NCBI RefSeq assembly: GCF_900188435.1
Contig: NZ_FYFA01000001.1
Coordinates: 1,674,001-1,738,000, forward strand
Direction: 5' to 3'
Length of the DNA: 64,000 bases
Origin: Marinobacter sp. es.048
Lineage (GTDB): Bacteria > Pseudomonadota > Gammaproteobacteria > Pseudomonadales > Oleiphilaceae
The translations under genes and the position numbers were made by a program. Positions 11,911 to 24,705 of this stretch are shown one piece after another; within the stretch, counting starts at the first letter, position 1; each line of letters begins with the position of its first letter. The notes beneath the pieces are model-generated. The model had not been told where the DNA came from, made no database searches, and saw only the letters and a list, made by a program, of their open reading frames with translations.

Positions 11911-12025
11911 GCAAGGGTGCTCCTTTAAGACCCAAGTGAAAACGTCCTGCAGTTAACGGCGGTTTTTATAATCAGTATTTAATACGATTCCTTGGCACAA
12001 AAAGTTCTTGGCATTGTTGATTGAA

Positions 12026-12358
12026 TTACTGGTCCCAGGGATGGCCCCGGGTGTTTTCTGTGGTGTTAACCTTCAAATGCATGGCAGCTTTTGCCAGGAA
12101 GTTGGCACTCACAGGCGCCGTCATGAACAGAAAGGCCGTGATCAGGAATTCCTCAATACCAATACCCTGTCCAAGTGTGCTGAAGTAGATCACAGAGCTG
12201 ATCACGATGGCGCCCACTCCAACCGTGGTGGCTTTGGTGGGGCCATGAAGGCGAGTAAAGAAGTCGGGTAGGCGAGCCAGACCAATAGCGCCGATCAGGG
12301 TAAATGCGCCGCCGATGATCAAAAGCAGGCAGATGGCGAATTCAGCGTAGGGATTCAT
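12026..12358 (-). CDS. mrpG: Na+/H+ antiporter subunit MrpG, upstream mrp operon
   Basis: This 110-residue subunit G has three predicted helices and the IGLARLPDFFTRLHGPTKATTVG signature region. It is shorter than the other MrpG in this window and lacks that protein's extended charged tail. It is the last gene of the operon and follows mrpF after a 41-base gap. Confidence 0.87.
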   Translation of the reverse strand: MNPYAEFAICLLLIIGGAFTLIGAIGLARLPDFFTRLHGPTKATTVGVGAIVISSVIYFSTLGQGIGIEEFLITAFLFMTAPVSANFLAKAAMHLKVNTTENTRGHPWDQ

Positions 12359-12399
12359 CGGGTGTTTCCTCCAGGAGCATTTGTTTGCCGGGTGTGGGC

Positions 12400-12669
12400 T
12401 TACTCAATGACGCTGCCCCGCTTCAGATATTTGGCCATGGCGACGGTGCCAACAAAGCCCATTACAGCAATCAGAAGAGCCGCCTCAAGGTACATGCGTG
12501 TTCCGAGTGTGAGGCCGAGCAGAATAATCAAAGCAATGGCATTGATGTAGAGCGTGTCGAGTGCCAGCACTCTATCGGGTGCATCCGGTCCCTTGATCAG
12601 ACGGTATACATTCAAAAGCGCCGCCACAGTGACCATGGCAATGGTGATGTAGAGGGCGGTAACTATCAT
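12400..12669 (-). CDS. mrpF: Na+/H+ antiporter subunit MrpF, upstream mrp operon
   Basis: This is an 89-residue three-helix protein with the MrpF signature RLIKGPDAPDRVLALDTL. The start overlaps the mrpE stop by four bases. It is clearly diverged from the other MrpF at 6535-6807, so the two operons are not a recent duplication. Confidence 0.87.
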   Translation of the reverse strand: MIVTALYITIAMVTVAALLNVYRLIKGPDAPDRVLALDTLYINAIALIILLGLTLGTRMYLEAALLIAVMGFVGTVAMAKYLKRGSVIE

Positions 12670-13154
12670 TGGAACATCTCCAGCAGAGGCTTCTCGTAGC
12701 GGGTTTTGATCGTATTGATAACTGTCTGATCGTCCTCCGCGTCAAGCGCGTGAATCAGTAGCAGCTTGTTGTCATCGCTGACGTCAGCGCTCACGGTGCC
12801 TGGCGTCAACGAGATGGTGCTGGCCAGAATTGTGATGGCCAGAGGGTGCTCCAGCTCCAGGGGATAACAGACAAATGCAGGACGTGCCGGCCGCGGGCTG
12901 AGGATGAGCCTTGCCACTTCAACACTGGCGATAACAATATCCCAGATAACGCGCAGGAGGTAGGCGGGCACTCTCCAGGCCTTGATGAATGCCGGCGGAT
13001 CCGGCCAAAAGCCCTGGGTTATCTGCGGTATTGCCCACGCCAGGATCAGGCCCAGTACCGCACTGCCGCCGCTTATTCCGTCACTCAGAAACTGCCAGGT
13101 GATAAAAAGGGTAAGGCTTAGCCAGGGCTGGGGAAAACTCAGGCGATCAAGCAT
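12666..13154 (-). CDS. mrpE: Na+/H+ antiporter subunit MrpE, upstream mrp operon
   Basis: This is a 162-residue MrpE with N-terminal helices and the soluble-domain motif ISLTPGTVSADVSDDNKLLLIHAL. The ATG overlaps the mrpD stop by one base (TGATG), and its own stop overlaps mrpF. Confidence 0.88.
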   Translation of the reverse strand: MLDRLSFPQPWLSLTLFITWQFLSDGISGGSAVLGLILAWAIPQITQGFWPDPPAFIKAWRVPAYLLRVIWDIVIASVEVARLILSPRPARPAFVCYPLELEHPLAITILASTISLTPGTVSADVSDDNKLLLIHALDAEDDQTVINTIKTRYEKPLLEMFQ

Positions 13155-14671
13155 CAGCTATCCTCCCTGACCATCTTGGTTTGCAGGATCTCAATATAGG
13201 CATCCTTGTTGTGCAACTGTTCTGCCGTGGCATCGGTGTAGCGGGTAATAGGGCCGGCAAGCACAACGATCACCACTGCAAGTGCGGTCAGGGCACCGGC
13301 TGCGACAGAAATCCGGCCGTTGAGCGGATCTGGTTTTTCCAGGTGGCCATCCACCGTGCGCCAGAAAACTATACTGCCAGCGCGGCTGTACGCGATAACG
13401 GTCAGGAAACTGCCGATCAGAAGTACTGACCAGAGCCATGCCATTTCGGTTCCCGACTGCACGGATTGCAGAATCAGTACCTTGCCAAAAAAGCCACTCA
13501 GTGGCGGCAGGCCAGCCGCTGCAACGGCACCGATCAGGAACAGCACGCTCAGGAAGGTGCGGTTCTGCATTTTGGGGGCGGTAATGATTCGGTCCCGGGC
13601 CGAGCCCCTCTGGTTGGCCACCAGCTCCGACACCAGGAACAGACCACCAACCGTCCAGGTGGTGCTCAACAGATAGAACAGGGCAGCAGACAAGCCTGCT
13701 TCGGAACCGAGGGAAATCGGCGCCAGTAATGTACCCACGGAAATGATGACCTGCCAGGCGACCAATGTTTTCAGGCTGCCGGATCCCAGCGCACCGATAA
13801 CCCCCATGGCGAGGGTGGCCAGGGCAATCGGGAATAGCCAGTCCATGCCCAGATTGGCGAGTTCGCCGGCGTCATCGCCGAAGATCAGCAGATATACCCG
13901 CAGAATGGCATAGATGCCAACCTTGGTCATAACCGCGAACAGGGCGGCCACGGGCGCCGTGGCTTTGGAGTAGGCACGGGGTAGCCAGAAGCATAGGGGG
14001 AGAATTGCGGCCTTCAGACCGAAAACCACCAGCAACATCATGCCGCCGGCTTTGACAATGTTCAGACCTTCGCCGGAAACCTGCGGAATCTTGACGGCGA
14101 GGTCTGCCATGTTGAGGGTGCCGGTGACGCTGTAGATCATGCCGACACTGATCAGGAATACGGCAGAACCAATCAGGTTCAGCACAACATAGTGCAGGCC
14201 TGGAACGGTCCTTATCGTGCCGCCGCCATGCATTAGCAAACCGTACGAGGCAATGAGCAGTACCTCGAAAGCAACAAACAGGTTGAACAGGTCACCGGTC
14301 AGGAAGGCGATGTTCAGCCCCATCAGCTGGAACAGGAAAAGTGCATGGAACTGGCGATTGCCGTCGTCAGCACCGCCGATCGAATAGATGTGACAGAACA
14401 GCGCCAGAACCGCCGTCATGATCAGCATCAGGGCCGCCAGGCGATCCAGAACCAATACGATCCCGAACGGTGGCTGCCAGTTGCCGAATGCATAGATTCG
14501 ATAGCTGCCGTCGTCTGCCATTACCAGAAGCACGATGGCAGAAACCAGCATCAGGACGGTTGTAGCCAATGCCAGCGTGCGGCGAAGACTGATGGGCGCA
14601 TAGCCCATGAAAGCCTGAAGAATGCCGCCTAACAGAGGAATCAGAACAGGAGCGGTAAGCCAGTGGTTCAT
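13154..14671 (-). CDS. mrpD: Na+/H+ antiporter subunit MrpD, upstream mrp operon
   Basis: This 505-residue NuoM/NuoN-like antiporter subunit has about 14 helices. The conserved glutamate lies in the FVAFEVLLIAS helix, and the lysine region is GLKAAILPLCFWLPRAYS. The start overlaps the mrpC stop as ATGA. It resembles MrpD at 7286-8800 in architecture but differs at many positions. Confidence 0.92.
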   Translation of the reverse strand: MNHWLTAPVLIPLLGGILQAFMGYAPISLRRTLALATTVLMLVSAIVLLVMADDGSYRIYAFGNWQPPFGIVLVLDRLAALMLIMTAVLALFCHIYSIGGADDGNRQFHALFLFQLMGLNIAFLTGDLFNLFVAFEVLLIASYGLLMHGGGTIRTVPGLHYVVLNLIGSAVFLISVGMIYSVTGTLNMADLAVKIPQVSGEGLNIVKAGGMMLLVVFGLKAAILPLCFWLPRAYSKATAPVAALFAVMTKVGIYAILRVYLLIFGDDAGELANLGMDWLFPIALATLAMGVIGALGSGSLKTLVAWQVIISVGTLLAPISLGSEAGLSAALFYLLSTTWTVGGLFLVSELVANQRGSARDRIITAPKMQNRTFLSVLFLIGAVAAAGLPPLSGFFGKVLILQSVQSGTEMAWLWSVLLIGSFLTVIAYSRAGSIVFWRTVDGHLEKPDPLNGRISVAAGALTALAVVIVVLAGPITRYTDATAEQLHNKDAYIEILQTKMVREDS

Positions 14672-15033
14672 TTACCGGTTACCTCCTCTTCTTCCGGGGC
14701 AGGCGATTTGTACGGTTGTTTGCCATCCACATGGTCGTCCTCGTTGTCTGCCAGGTTGCGCAGTGACAGCACGACAACGAACGCGGTCATGGCGAAGCCA
14801 ATCACGATAGCAGTCAGTACCAGTGCCTGTGGCAGAGGGTCGGAATAGCTCGCCGCGGTACCGAGGACCGGTTGCTGGCCGGTTGCCAGGCGTCCGCTGG
14901 AGAAGAGAAAAAGATTCACGCCGTAGGACAACATGGTCAGGCCCACTACCACAGGAAAGGTGCGAGCCCGCAGAATCAGATAAACGCCGGAGGCCGTCAG
15001 CGCACCGATGACCAGCGCAAAAACAAGCTCCAT
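14668..15033 (-). CDS. mrpC: Na+/H+ antiporter subunit MrpC, upstream mrp operon
   Basis: This is a 121-residue NuoK-like subunit with three helices and the YSDPLPQALVLTAIVIGF signature. The C-terminus has an extra acidic, proline-rich tail of about 20 residues that the other MrpC lacks. It overlaps mrpA-B by one base and mrpD by four. Confidence 0.9.
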   Translation of the reverse strand: MELVFALVIGALTASGVYLILRARTFPVVVGLTMLSYGVNLFLFSSGRLATGQQPVLGTAASYSDPLPQALVLTAIVIGFAMTAFVVVLSLRNLADNEDDHVDGKQPYKSPAPEEEEVTGK

Positions 15034-17834
15034 TACGCACCCTCCTTTTTACTTTTTATGGCGGAGTGGGGGGATATTCGGCCGATACTGACCAGCGCAA
15101 GCAGGGTAGCGCCGATCACGGTGAGATAGACGCCCAGGTCAAATATAAGGGCGGACGCGACCTCAAATTTGCCAACCACGGGCCAGGTTATGTAATCGAA
15201 CGTGGAGGTCAGGAACGGATAGCCAAAGGCGAGGCTTCCGGCGCCGGCAACCGTTGCGAACAGCAGGCCCAGGCCGATAACGTTGTGGTAGCGGAAAGTG
15301 ATTCGGTCCTCGGTCCAGTTCATGCCGCTGGCAATGTACTGGAGGATAAGGGCAACCGAAGTGACCAGGCCGGCGATAAAGCCGCCACCGGGCAAATTGT
15401 GGCCCCGCAGGAAAATGAATGCGGATACCATCAGTGCCAGTGGCAGCATGGGCCGGGCAATCAACCGTAGCATCAGCGGGTGGGAATCGCGTGTCCACGC
15501 ATGGCCCTCGCCGTCGCTGGGCGGTGGCGTCAGGGCAGTGTCCTTGAGCATGGCGTAAATACCCAGAGCCGCAATGGCCAGAACGGTGATCTCGCCCAGG
15601 GTATCGAAGCCCCGGAAGTCCACCAGGATCACGTTGACCACATTGGTACCGCCACCGCCGGATTTGCTGTTTTCGAGGAAGAAATCAGAAATCGAGCTGA
15701 ACGGTTGGGTCAGCATGGCCAGGGTGACCAGCGTCATGCCAATCCCGGCAACCGCGGCAATGGCAATATCCCGCAGCCGACGTTTCAGCGGTGTCTCGAT
15801 TGGAGTCCATGCAGGCATGTAAAAGATCGCCAGCATCAGCAGAACAATGGTCACGACTTCGACGGAAAGCTGTGTCATCGCGAGATCTGGTGCTGAGAAG
15901 CGGGCGAAAGCCAGAGCCACGATCAGGCCGACCACGCTCAGAAGAACAAGCGCATAGAACCGCTGCCGGTGCAGGATGGCTGTTGTCAGTGCACAGAGGA
16001 TCAACAGACCGGCCGCGATCGCTGTTGGCAAATCTACCGGGCTTAGCCCGTTTTCGCCAACAAAAATGCCAAGGCCAAGAAGCGGCATGGCTGCGACCGC
16101 TGTGGCGCTTACCAAAAGAAGCATGACGTATCGCTGAAGCGAGCCATTTTCGATGCGCGTGGTGAATCTGTTGGCCAGATCGACAATTCGCAGGACCACC
16201 GCTTCAAACACCGCCTTCTCATCAATCTCCTTGAATCGGGCATGGAAGTCGAAGAAGCGCTGGCGCTGGCTGTACATCAACAGACCACCGAAGAACGCGA
16301 CAAAGCTCATGATTAGCGGAAGGTTGAAGCCATGATAGACAGAAAGCGTGTAGTCCGGCACGTCGCCGCCGAGCGTGGCCGAGGCGGCGATATGGAGCAG
16401 AGGGCCGACAGAGATAGCAGGGAAAACACCGACCATGATGCAGGCAAATACCAGGATCTCAACCGGAAACTTCATGTAGCGAGGAGGCTCATGAGGTGGA
16501 TAAATAGGAAGATCCACGGGTTTACCATTGAAGAATACATCGTGGACAAAACGGGCTGAATACGCCACAGCGAAAATACCGGCGAGAGTGGCGACAATTG
16601 GTGGTAGCCAGGCCCAAAGACCCGGCAGGTTCAACTCCAGTGACTCGGCGAAGAACATCTCCTTGCTCAGGAAGCCGTTCAGCAGTGGAACACCGGCCAT
16701 GGACGAAGCGGCCACCATGGCCAGGGTCGCGGTGTGGGGCATGTAGCGCCACAGGCCGTTGATGCGGCGCATGTCCCGAGTGCCGGTCTCGTGATCGATA
16801 ATTCCGGCCGCCATAAACAGAGAGGCTTTGAAGATGGCGTGGTTGATCACGTGGAAGACTGCGGCCACGGCGGCGAGCTGCGTGCCCATACCGAACAGCA
16901 GGGTGATCAGGCCCAGGTGGCTGACCGTTGAGTGCGCCAGAAGTCCCTTAAGGTCATGCTTGAACATGGCCACATAGGCGCCAATCAGCAGGGTGGCCAT
17001 GCCGGTAAAGCTGACCATGTAGAACCACTGTTCAGTGCCTGCCAGGGCCGGATACAGCCGGGCCATGAGAAAGATACCTGCTTTGACCATGGTGGCCGAG
17101 TGCAGGTAGGCAGATACCGGTGTCGGTGCCTGCATGGCGTGAGGCAGCCAGAAATGGAACGGGAACTGGGCCGATTTGGTGAACGCGCCCAGCAGTACCA
17201 GGGTCAGAGCGACCGGATACATGGCATGAGCCTTTATCTGGTCTCCGGCTGCCAGCACGTCATCAAGTTCGAAGCTGCCAACAATGTTGCCGATGATCAG
17301 AATGCCGGCGAGTAGTGCAAGGCCGCCGCCGCCGGTTACCGCGAGTGCCATCCGGGCGCCACGGCGGGCGTCCTGTTTATGGGTCCAGAAACTGATCAGC
17401 AGGAATGAGGTCAGGCTGGTCAGTTCCCAGAAAATCATCATCAGTAGCAGGTTGCTTGAGAGGACGATGCCGAGCATCGATCCTTTGAAACACAGCAGCA
17501 GGGCGTAGAACTTGCCGACGTTTTCATGGGCTTTCAGGTAATAGCGAGCGTAGAGAATGATCAGCAGCCCGATGATCAGGATCAGCAGAGCGAACAGCAG
17601 GGACAGCCCGTCCAGACGAAAACTGAAAGAGAGGCCGAGTGCGGGAAGCCATTCGTAGCTGTGCAGTACAACGCCGCCGTCAGCAAGGGTTTCCCAATGC
17701 GGGAAAAGGGCTGCGAGTGCGATCAAAGCGGGTACAGAAGATGCAACGGCAATCGCCGTTCTGCCGCCCTGGGCGAACAGAGGTGCAGCTATGGCACCCA
17801 GAAAAGGCAGTAAAACAACCAGCGGTAGCGACAT
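15033..17834 (-). CDS. mrpAB: Fused Na+/H+ antiporter subunit MrpA-MrpB
   Basis: This 933-residue protein carries a full MrpA (about residues 1-775: NuoL-like part with FWELTSLTSFLLISFW and FTKSAQFPFHFWLPHAMQAPTP blocks, then the MrpA C-terminal helices). A short polar linker follows (about 776-800, PPPSDGEGHAWTRDSHP), then a complete MrpB domain (about 800-920) with LRGHNLPGGGFIAGLVTSVA. Fused A-B subunits are known from Pha/Mrp systems of alpha- and gammaproteobacteria. It is the first gene of its operon, divergent from fadH across a 353-base gap. Confidence 0.93.
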   Translation of the reverse strand: MSLPLVVLLPFLGAIAAPLFAQGGRTAIAVASSVPALIALAALFPHWETLADGGVVLHSYEWLPALGLSFSFRLDGLSLLFALLILIIGLLIILYARYYLKAHENVGKFYALLLCFKGSMLGIVLSSNLLLMMIFWELTSLTSFLLISFWTHKQDARRGARMALAVTGGGGLALLAGILIIGNIVGSFELDDVLAAGDQIKAHAMYPVALTLVLLGAFTKSAQFPFHFWLPHAMQAPTPVSAYLHSATMVKAGIFLMARLYPALAGTEQWFYMVSFTGMATLLIGAYVAMFKHDLKGLLAHSTVSHLGLITLLFGMGTQLAAVAAVFHVINHAIFKASLFMAAGIIDHETGTRDMRRINGLWRYMPHTATLAMVAASSMAGVPLLNGFLSKEMFFAESLELNLPGLWAWLPPIVATLAGIFAVAYSARFVHDVFFNGKPVDLPIYPPHEPPRYMKFPVEILVFACIMVGVFPAISVGPLLHIAASATLGGDVPDYTLSVYHGFNLPLIMSFVAFFGGLLMYSQRQRFFDFHARFKEIDEKAVFEAVVLRIVDLANRFTTRIENGSLQRYVMLLLVSATAVAAMPLLGLGIFVGENGLSPVDLPTAIAAGLLILCALTTAILHRQRFYALVLLSVVGLIVALAFARFSAPDLAMTQLSVEVVTIVLLMLAIFYMPAWTPIETPLKRRLRDIAIAAVAGIGMTLVTLAMLTQPFSSISDFFLENSKSGGGGTNVVNVILVDFRGFDTLGEITVLAIAALGIYAMLKDTALTPPPSDGEGHAWTRDSHPLMLRLIARPMLPLALMVSAFIFLRGHNLPGGGFIAGLVTSVALILQYIASGMNWTEDRITFRYHNVIGLGLLFATVAGAGSLAFGYPFLTSTFDYITWPVVGKFEVASALIFDLGVYLTVIGATLLALVSIGRISPHSAIKSKKEGA

Positions 17835-21261
<3,427 letters not shown>

Positions 21262-21276
21262 AAGGGGCTGGACGGG

Positions 21277-21441
21277 TTAACGGGCGGTTTTCAGTGCGTT
21301 GGAAATCGCCTCGGCTTCGGCTTCAAGTACCTGACAGCGCAGGCTGTTTCCTTGCTGGAGTGCCTGCTCGATCTGCTTGCGCTTCATGTCGTACAGCTTG
21401 CTCAAAATATCTGCCTGGCTTTGTCTGATCGGTGCATTCAT
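21277..21441 (-). CDS. Small hypothetical protein, 54 residues
   Basis: The reverse strand encodes MNAPIRQSQADILSKLYDMK... ending KTAR, 54 residues. It is too short for most gene callers, but a GGGGAGGTC lies about six bases before the ATG and the composition is credible: largely helical and charged, with heptad-like leucine/isoleucine spacing that suggests a short coiled coil. It is convergent with the CNNM gene and 110 bases downstream of the GlxA-type regulator. No family is recognised. Confidence 0.6.
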   Translation of the reverse strand: MNAPIRQSQADILSKLYDMKRKQIEQALQQGNSLRCQVLEAEAEAISNALKTAR

Positions 21442-21551
21442 GGCGGACCTCCCCATAGTGACACCTGTCGGTCTTCTTTACGTTTCAGGCCGAACATTGG
21501 CCTTCCCTGAAAACAGATGCATAACCCGGGCCATTTGGGCGCATCCCCGCA

Positions 21552-22547
21552 TTACCTGACAAAGCGTGACCGGTAGGCACCCGGGGAAAGTCCGGAATGT
21601 TTGCGGAACAATCGGGTGAAAGAACTCACGTCTTCATACCCAACCAATTGCGTGATTTCATCAATGGGTAACCGCGATTTCTCCAAATGCTGACGAGCAA
21701 CCTCAATCCGCAGAAGTTGCAGGTACCCGGTGGGCGTATCGCCGGTGGCCGTCTTAAAGCGGCGAATCAGAGAACGTTCCGTTAATCCGCTCAGTGACGC
21801 CAGGCGTTGCAGAGTGACGGGTTCGCTGTAATGGCTGTCCAACCAGTCCTGCAGGTTCAGAATGGCAGCGTCGGAATGATAGCGCCGGGCCTGCAGGGCA
21901 CTGTAAGGCGCCTGGCTGGTTCGCCCGGCATCAATCACAAACGCTTTTGCCAGCTCCCGAGCTACCTGGGCCCCTGCGTACCGCTCCACCAGGTAAATCC
22001 CCAGATCCCACCAGGCCATCCCACCCCCGGCGCAGGCAATGTCGCCGTCCACCGTCACCAGCTTGTCCGGCTGCAGGTTCACCGCCGGGAAACGCTGCCG
22101 GAACTGATGACTAAAACCCCAATGCGTCGTCGCCTGACGACCATCCAGCAGCCCCGCTTCGGCAAGCATAAACGCACCGGTACAGTTACTGGCTACCCGA
22201 ACCTGCTCGGCGTTGGAAGTACGAAAAGCGCCGAGCCACTTAATCAACTCCGTGTTTCCGGCCAGGACGACATCAATGGGGCCACCGATAGTCGGGATAA
22301 CCACCAGGTCACTTCCATCGTCATCTGGCAGAAGCTCATTCCAGGCTCCGTCGGGCTGAATAGTCAGCCCGTTAATACAACGACAGGGCGCTCCGTCCTT
22401 CGTGAGAAGTCGGGTTGTGAACTGGGGCGTCGGCGTTTCATCGTTAATCCGCGCCCAGGTCACCCCGGCAAGCCGGAAGAGATCAATAATGCCGGTAATA
22501 GCACTTGCAAGTGCCCCGTCAAAACCGATGACAGAAACTCTCCGCAT
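21552..22547 (-). CDS. GlxA-type AraC-family transcriptional regulator
   Basis: This 331-residue regulator has an N-terminal DJ-1/PfpI-like (class I amidotransferase-like) domain, roughly residues 1-190 with VASNCTGAFMLAEAGLLDGRQATTHW. A C-terminal pair of AraC helix-turn-helix motifs follows (about 225-331, LSGLTERSLIRRFKTATGDTP and GYEDVSSFTRLFRKHSGLSPG). Start ATG 22547 has AGGAG six bases upstream; a longer open frame reaches 22640 without support. It is divergent from the acyl-CoA dehydrogenase and is the likely regulator of that gene. The ligand is unknown. Confidence 0.88.
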   Translation of the reverse strand: MRRVSVIGFDGALASAITGIIDLFRLAGVTWARINDETPTPQFTTRLLTKDGAPCRCINGLTIQPDGAWNELLPDDDGSDLVVIPTIGGPIDVVLAGNTELIKWLGAFRTSNAEQVRVASNCTGAFMLAEAGLLDGRQATTHWGFSHQFRQRFPAVNLQPDKLVTVDGDIACAGGGMAWWDLGIYLVERYAGAQVARELAKAFVIDAGRTSQAPYSALQARRYHSDAAILNLQDWLDSHYSEPVTLQRLASLSGLTERSLIRRFKTATGDTPTGYLQLLRIEVARQHLEKSRLPIDEITQLVGYEDVSSFTRLFRKHSGLSPGAYRSRFVR

Positions 22548-22643
22548 ACATTCTCCTGAGTAGGCTTTGGGGCAGACGCCCCCATCCCACAGTCGGCCAG
22601 CGAGCACCGTATAAATCGATCTACGTTCAAGCCTTGGCAATAT

Positions 22644-22660
22644 TGACCATAATTATGTCA
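22644..22660. promoter_or_regulatory. Palindromic operator candidate between regulator and acyl-CoA dehydrogenase
   Basis: TGACCATAATTATGTCA contains a perfect ten-base palindrome, CATAATTATG, flanked by TGA and TCA. It lies in the divergent gap between the GlxA-type regulator and the acyl-CoA dehydrogenase, about 65 bases before the latter. A role as a binding site is inference. Confidence 0.35.
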
Positions 22661-22724
22661 TAAACGCCGGTTTCCAGAAAAAACCAGTTGTGAGAGGCTG
22701 TCGACAACAAACAGGAGACCAAGC

Positions 22725-24527
22725 ATGACCGACACCCTGATCGACCGCCGCGACCTGGCGTTCCAGCTTTACGAAGTTCTTGATACCGAAAACCTCACCA
22801 CCCGCGAGCGCTTCAGCGAACACAACCGCGACACCTTCGATGCCGTCATCGAAACCGCCGACAAAATGGCGCGGGAAAAATTCGCGACCCATAACAGCGC
22901 TGCCGACAAGGACGAACCAAAGTTCTTCAACGGCCAGGTCGAGATGCTGCCGCAGGTGAAGGAAGCCTTTGACGCCTATGCTCAGGCGGGCTTTATCGCA
23001 GGACGTTACGACTATGAACTTGGTGGCATGCAGTTGCCTGAATCGGTCATGGCCGCCTGCAACGGTTTCTTCACCGCGGCCAACCCGGGCACCGCGGGTT
23101 ACCCGTTTCTCACCACCGCCGCCGCCAATCTGATCCGGGTTTTTGGTAACGACGAGCAGAAAACCACCTTCCTTCCGAACATGCTCAGCGGGCGTTTCAG
23201 CGGCACTATGGCCCTGACCGAGCCCCACGCCGGTTCCTCCCTCGCGGATATCCGGACTTCGGCGTCTCCAACCGACGAAGGGCACTACCTGATCAAGGGC
23301 GCAAAGATTTATATCTCCGGTGGTGAGCAATCCATCACGGACAACATCGTCCACATGGTCCTGGCCAAGATCAAAGGCGCGCCGGCGGGCGTGAAGGGCA
23401 TCTCACTGTTCATCGTGCCCAAGTTCCTCGTGGATGACGAAGGCGACCCCACCGAGCGCAACGGCGTAAGCCTCGCCGGCCTGATTCACAAGCTTGGCTA
23501 CCGTGGAACCACCTCCACCGCACTGAGCTTCGGTGATGATGCTCCCTGTCACGGCTATCTGGTCGGCGAGCCCCACCAGGGCCTGAAATACATGTTCCAG
23601 ATGATGAACGAAGCGCGGGTTGGCGTGGGTTTCGGCGCTGCCGTGATCGGTTATCGCGGGTACATGCACAGCCTCGAATACGCCAAAGATCGCCTGCAGG
23701 GCCGCAAAGCCAGCGAGAAGAATCCGGAAAGCCCACAGGTGCCTATCATTGATCACGCCGATGTCCGGCGCATGCTGCTGGCCCAGAAAGCCTACAGTGA
23801 AGGTGGCCTGGCTCTCTGCCTCTATGGCGCCCGACTCATGGATGACCAGCATACCCATCCGGACGAACAGAAGCGCCAGGAAGCCGGAAAGCTGCTGGAC
23901 CTGCTAACTCCGGTCATCAAGGCCTGGCCATCCGAATACGGCCCCAAGGCCAACGACCTGGCCATTCAAGTCTATGGTGGCGCGGGCTACACCCGGGAGT
24001 ATCCGGCTGAGCAATGCTGGCGTGACAACCGCCTGAACCCGATTCACGAGGGCACCAACGGCATCCAGGCCCTCGATCTGTTGGGTCGGAAGATCTGGCA
24101 GGATCAGAGCCACGGCCTGCAGCTGCTCATGCAGGAAATGCAGGTGGATCTGCAGGCAGCCACCACCGATCGCTGCCAGCAGTGGGCGCTGTCTCTGAGC
24201 GAAACTCTGCAGCAGGCGGTAAAGGTCACCCAGAGTTTGGGTAAATCCCTCATGGAAGGCGATCCCGACAAAACCCTGGCCAACGCCTCCTGCTACCTGC
24301 ATTTGTTCGGCCACATCATAGTGGCCTGGATGTGGCTCCGCCAGGCTAACGCAGCTGCCCATGCTTTAGGTTCTGCGAACACCGATGAAGAGCGCAACTT
24401 CTACCAGGGCAAGCTCCAGGCGGCCCAGTATTTCTTCCACTGGGAATTGCCAACCGTGGCTCAGGATCTGGTTCTGCTGCGCAATCAGGACGATACCTGT
24501 CTGAATATGAAATCTGAGTGGTTTTGA
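22725..24527 (+). CDS. Acyl-CoA dehydrogenase (large, 600-residue type)
   Basis: This FAD enzyme performs the first step of beta-oxidation. N-terminal, middle and C-terminal acyl-CoA dehydrogenase domains are all present. MALTEPHAGSSLADI lies in the FAD-contacting middle domain, QVYGGAGYTREYPAEQ is the FAD-binding motif of the C-terminal domain, and IHEGTNGIQALDLLGRK carries the catalytic glutamate region. A further C-terminal extension makes it 600 residues, typical of the DmdC/FadE-like large subgroup rather than the 380-residue short form. GGAG lies before the ATG. It is followed by a palindromic repeat and a crotonase and faces the alkB side of the segment. Confidence 0.92.
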   Translation: MTDTLIDRRDLAFQLYEVLDTENLTTRERFSEHNRDTFDAVIETADKMAREKFATHNSAADKDEPKFFNGQVEMLPQVKEAFDAYAQAGFIAGRYDYELGGMQLPESVMAACNGFFTAANPGTAGYPFLTTAAANLIRVFGNDEQKTTFLPNMLSGRFSGTMALTEPHAGSSLADIRTSASPTDEGHYLIKGAKIYISGGEQSITDNIVHMVLAKIKGAPAGVKGISLFIVPKFLVDDEGDPTERNGVSLAGLIHKLGYRGTTSTALSFGDDAPCHGYLVGEPHQGLKYMFQMMNEARVGVGFGAAVIGYRGYMHSLEYAKDRLQGRKASEKNPESPQVPIIDHADVRRMLLAQKAYSEGGLALCLYGARLMDDQHTHPDEQKRQEAGKLLDLLTPVIKAWPSEYGPKANDLAIQVYGGAGYTREYPAEQCWRDNRLNPIHEGTNGIQALDLLGRKIWQDQSHGLQLLMQEMQVDLQAATTDRCQQWALSLSETLQQAVKVTQSLGKSLMEGDPDKTLANASCYLHLFGHIIVAWMWLRQANAAAHALGSANTDEERNFYQGKLQAAQYFFHWELPTVAQDLVLLRNQDDTCLNMKSEWF

Positions 24528-24541
24528 GTGTGGAGCAGGCA

Positions 24542-24649
24542 CAATCGGCCGGGATCGCTTTCAGGGACACGCTACAAGCACATCCCTGTGCGCTCGACTG
24601 TGGCCATCCGTGGCCACAGACGGTCCCTGAAAGCGATCCCGGCCGATTG
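24542..24649. repeat. Cloverleaf palindromic element, copy A
   Basis: Perfect complementary arms of 27 bases lie at 24542-24568 and 24623-24649. The 54-base interior holds two smaller hairpins: GCACA-TCCC-TGTGC (24578-24591) and CTGTGGCCA-TCCG-TGGCCACAG (24598-24619). Copies B (25557-25666, inverted relative to this one) and C (57288-57478) share the internal ACGC, ATCC-loop and GGCT/GCTC signals but have different arm sequences. It lies between two codirectional fatty-acid genes, where it could limit read-through or stabilise RNA. Confidence 0.8.
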
Positions 24650-24705
24650 CGCCCAGACTTGTGTGCGAACCTCGGACAAGAAATAAGATACATAAGGTGA
24701 GAGCA

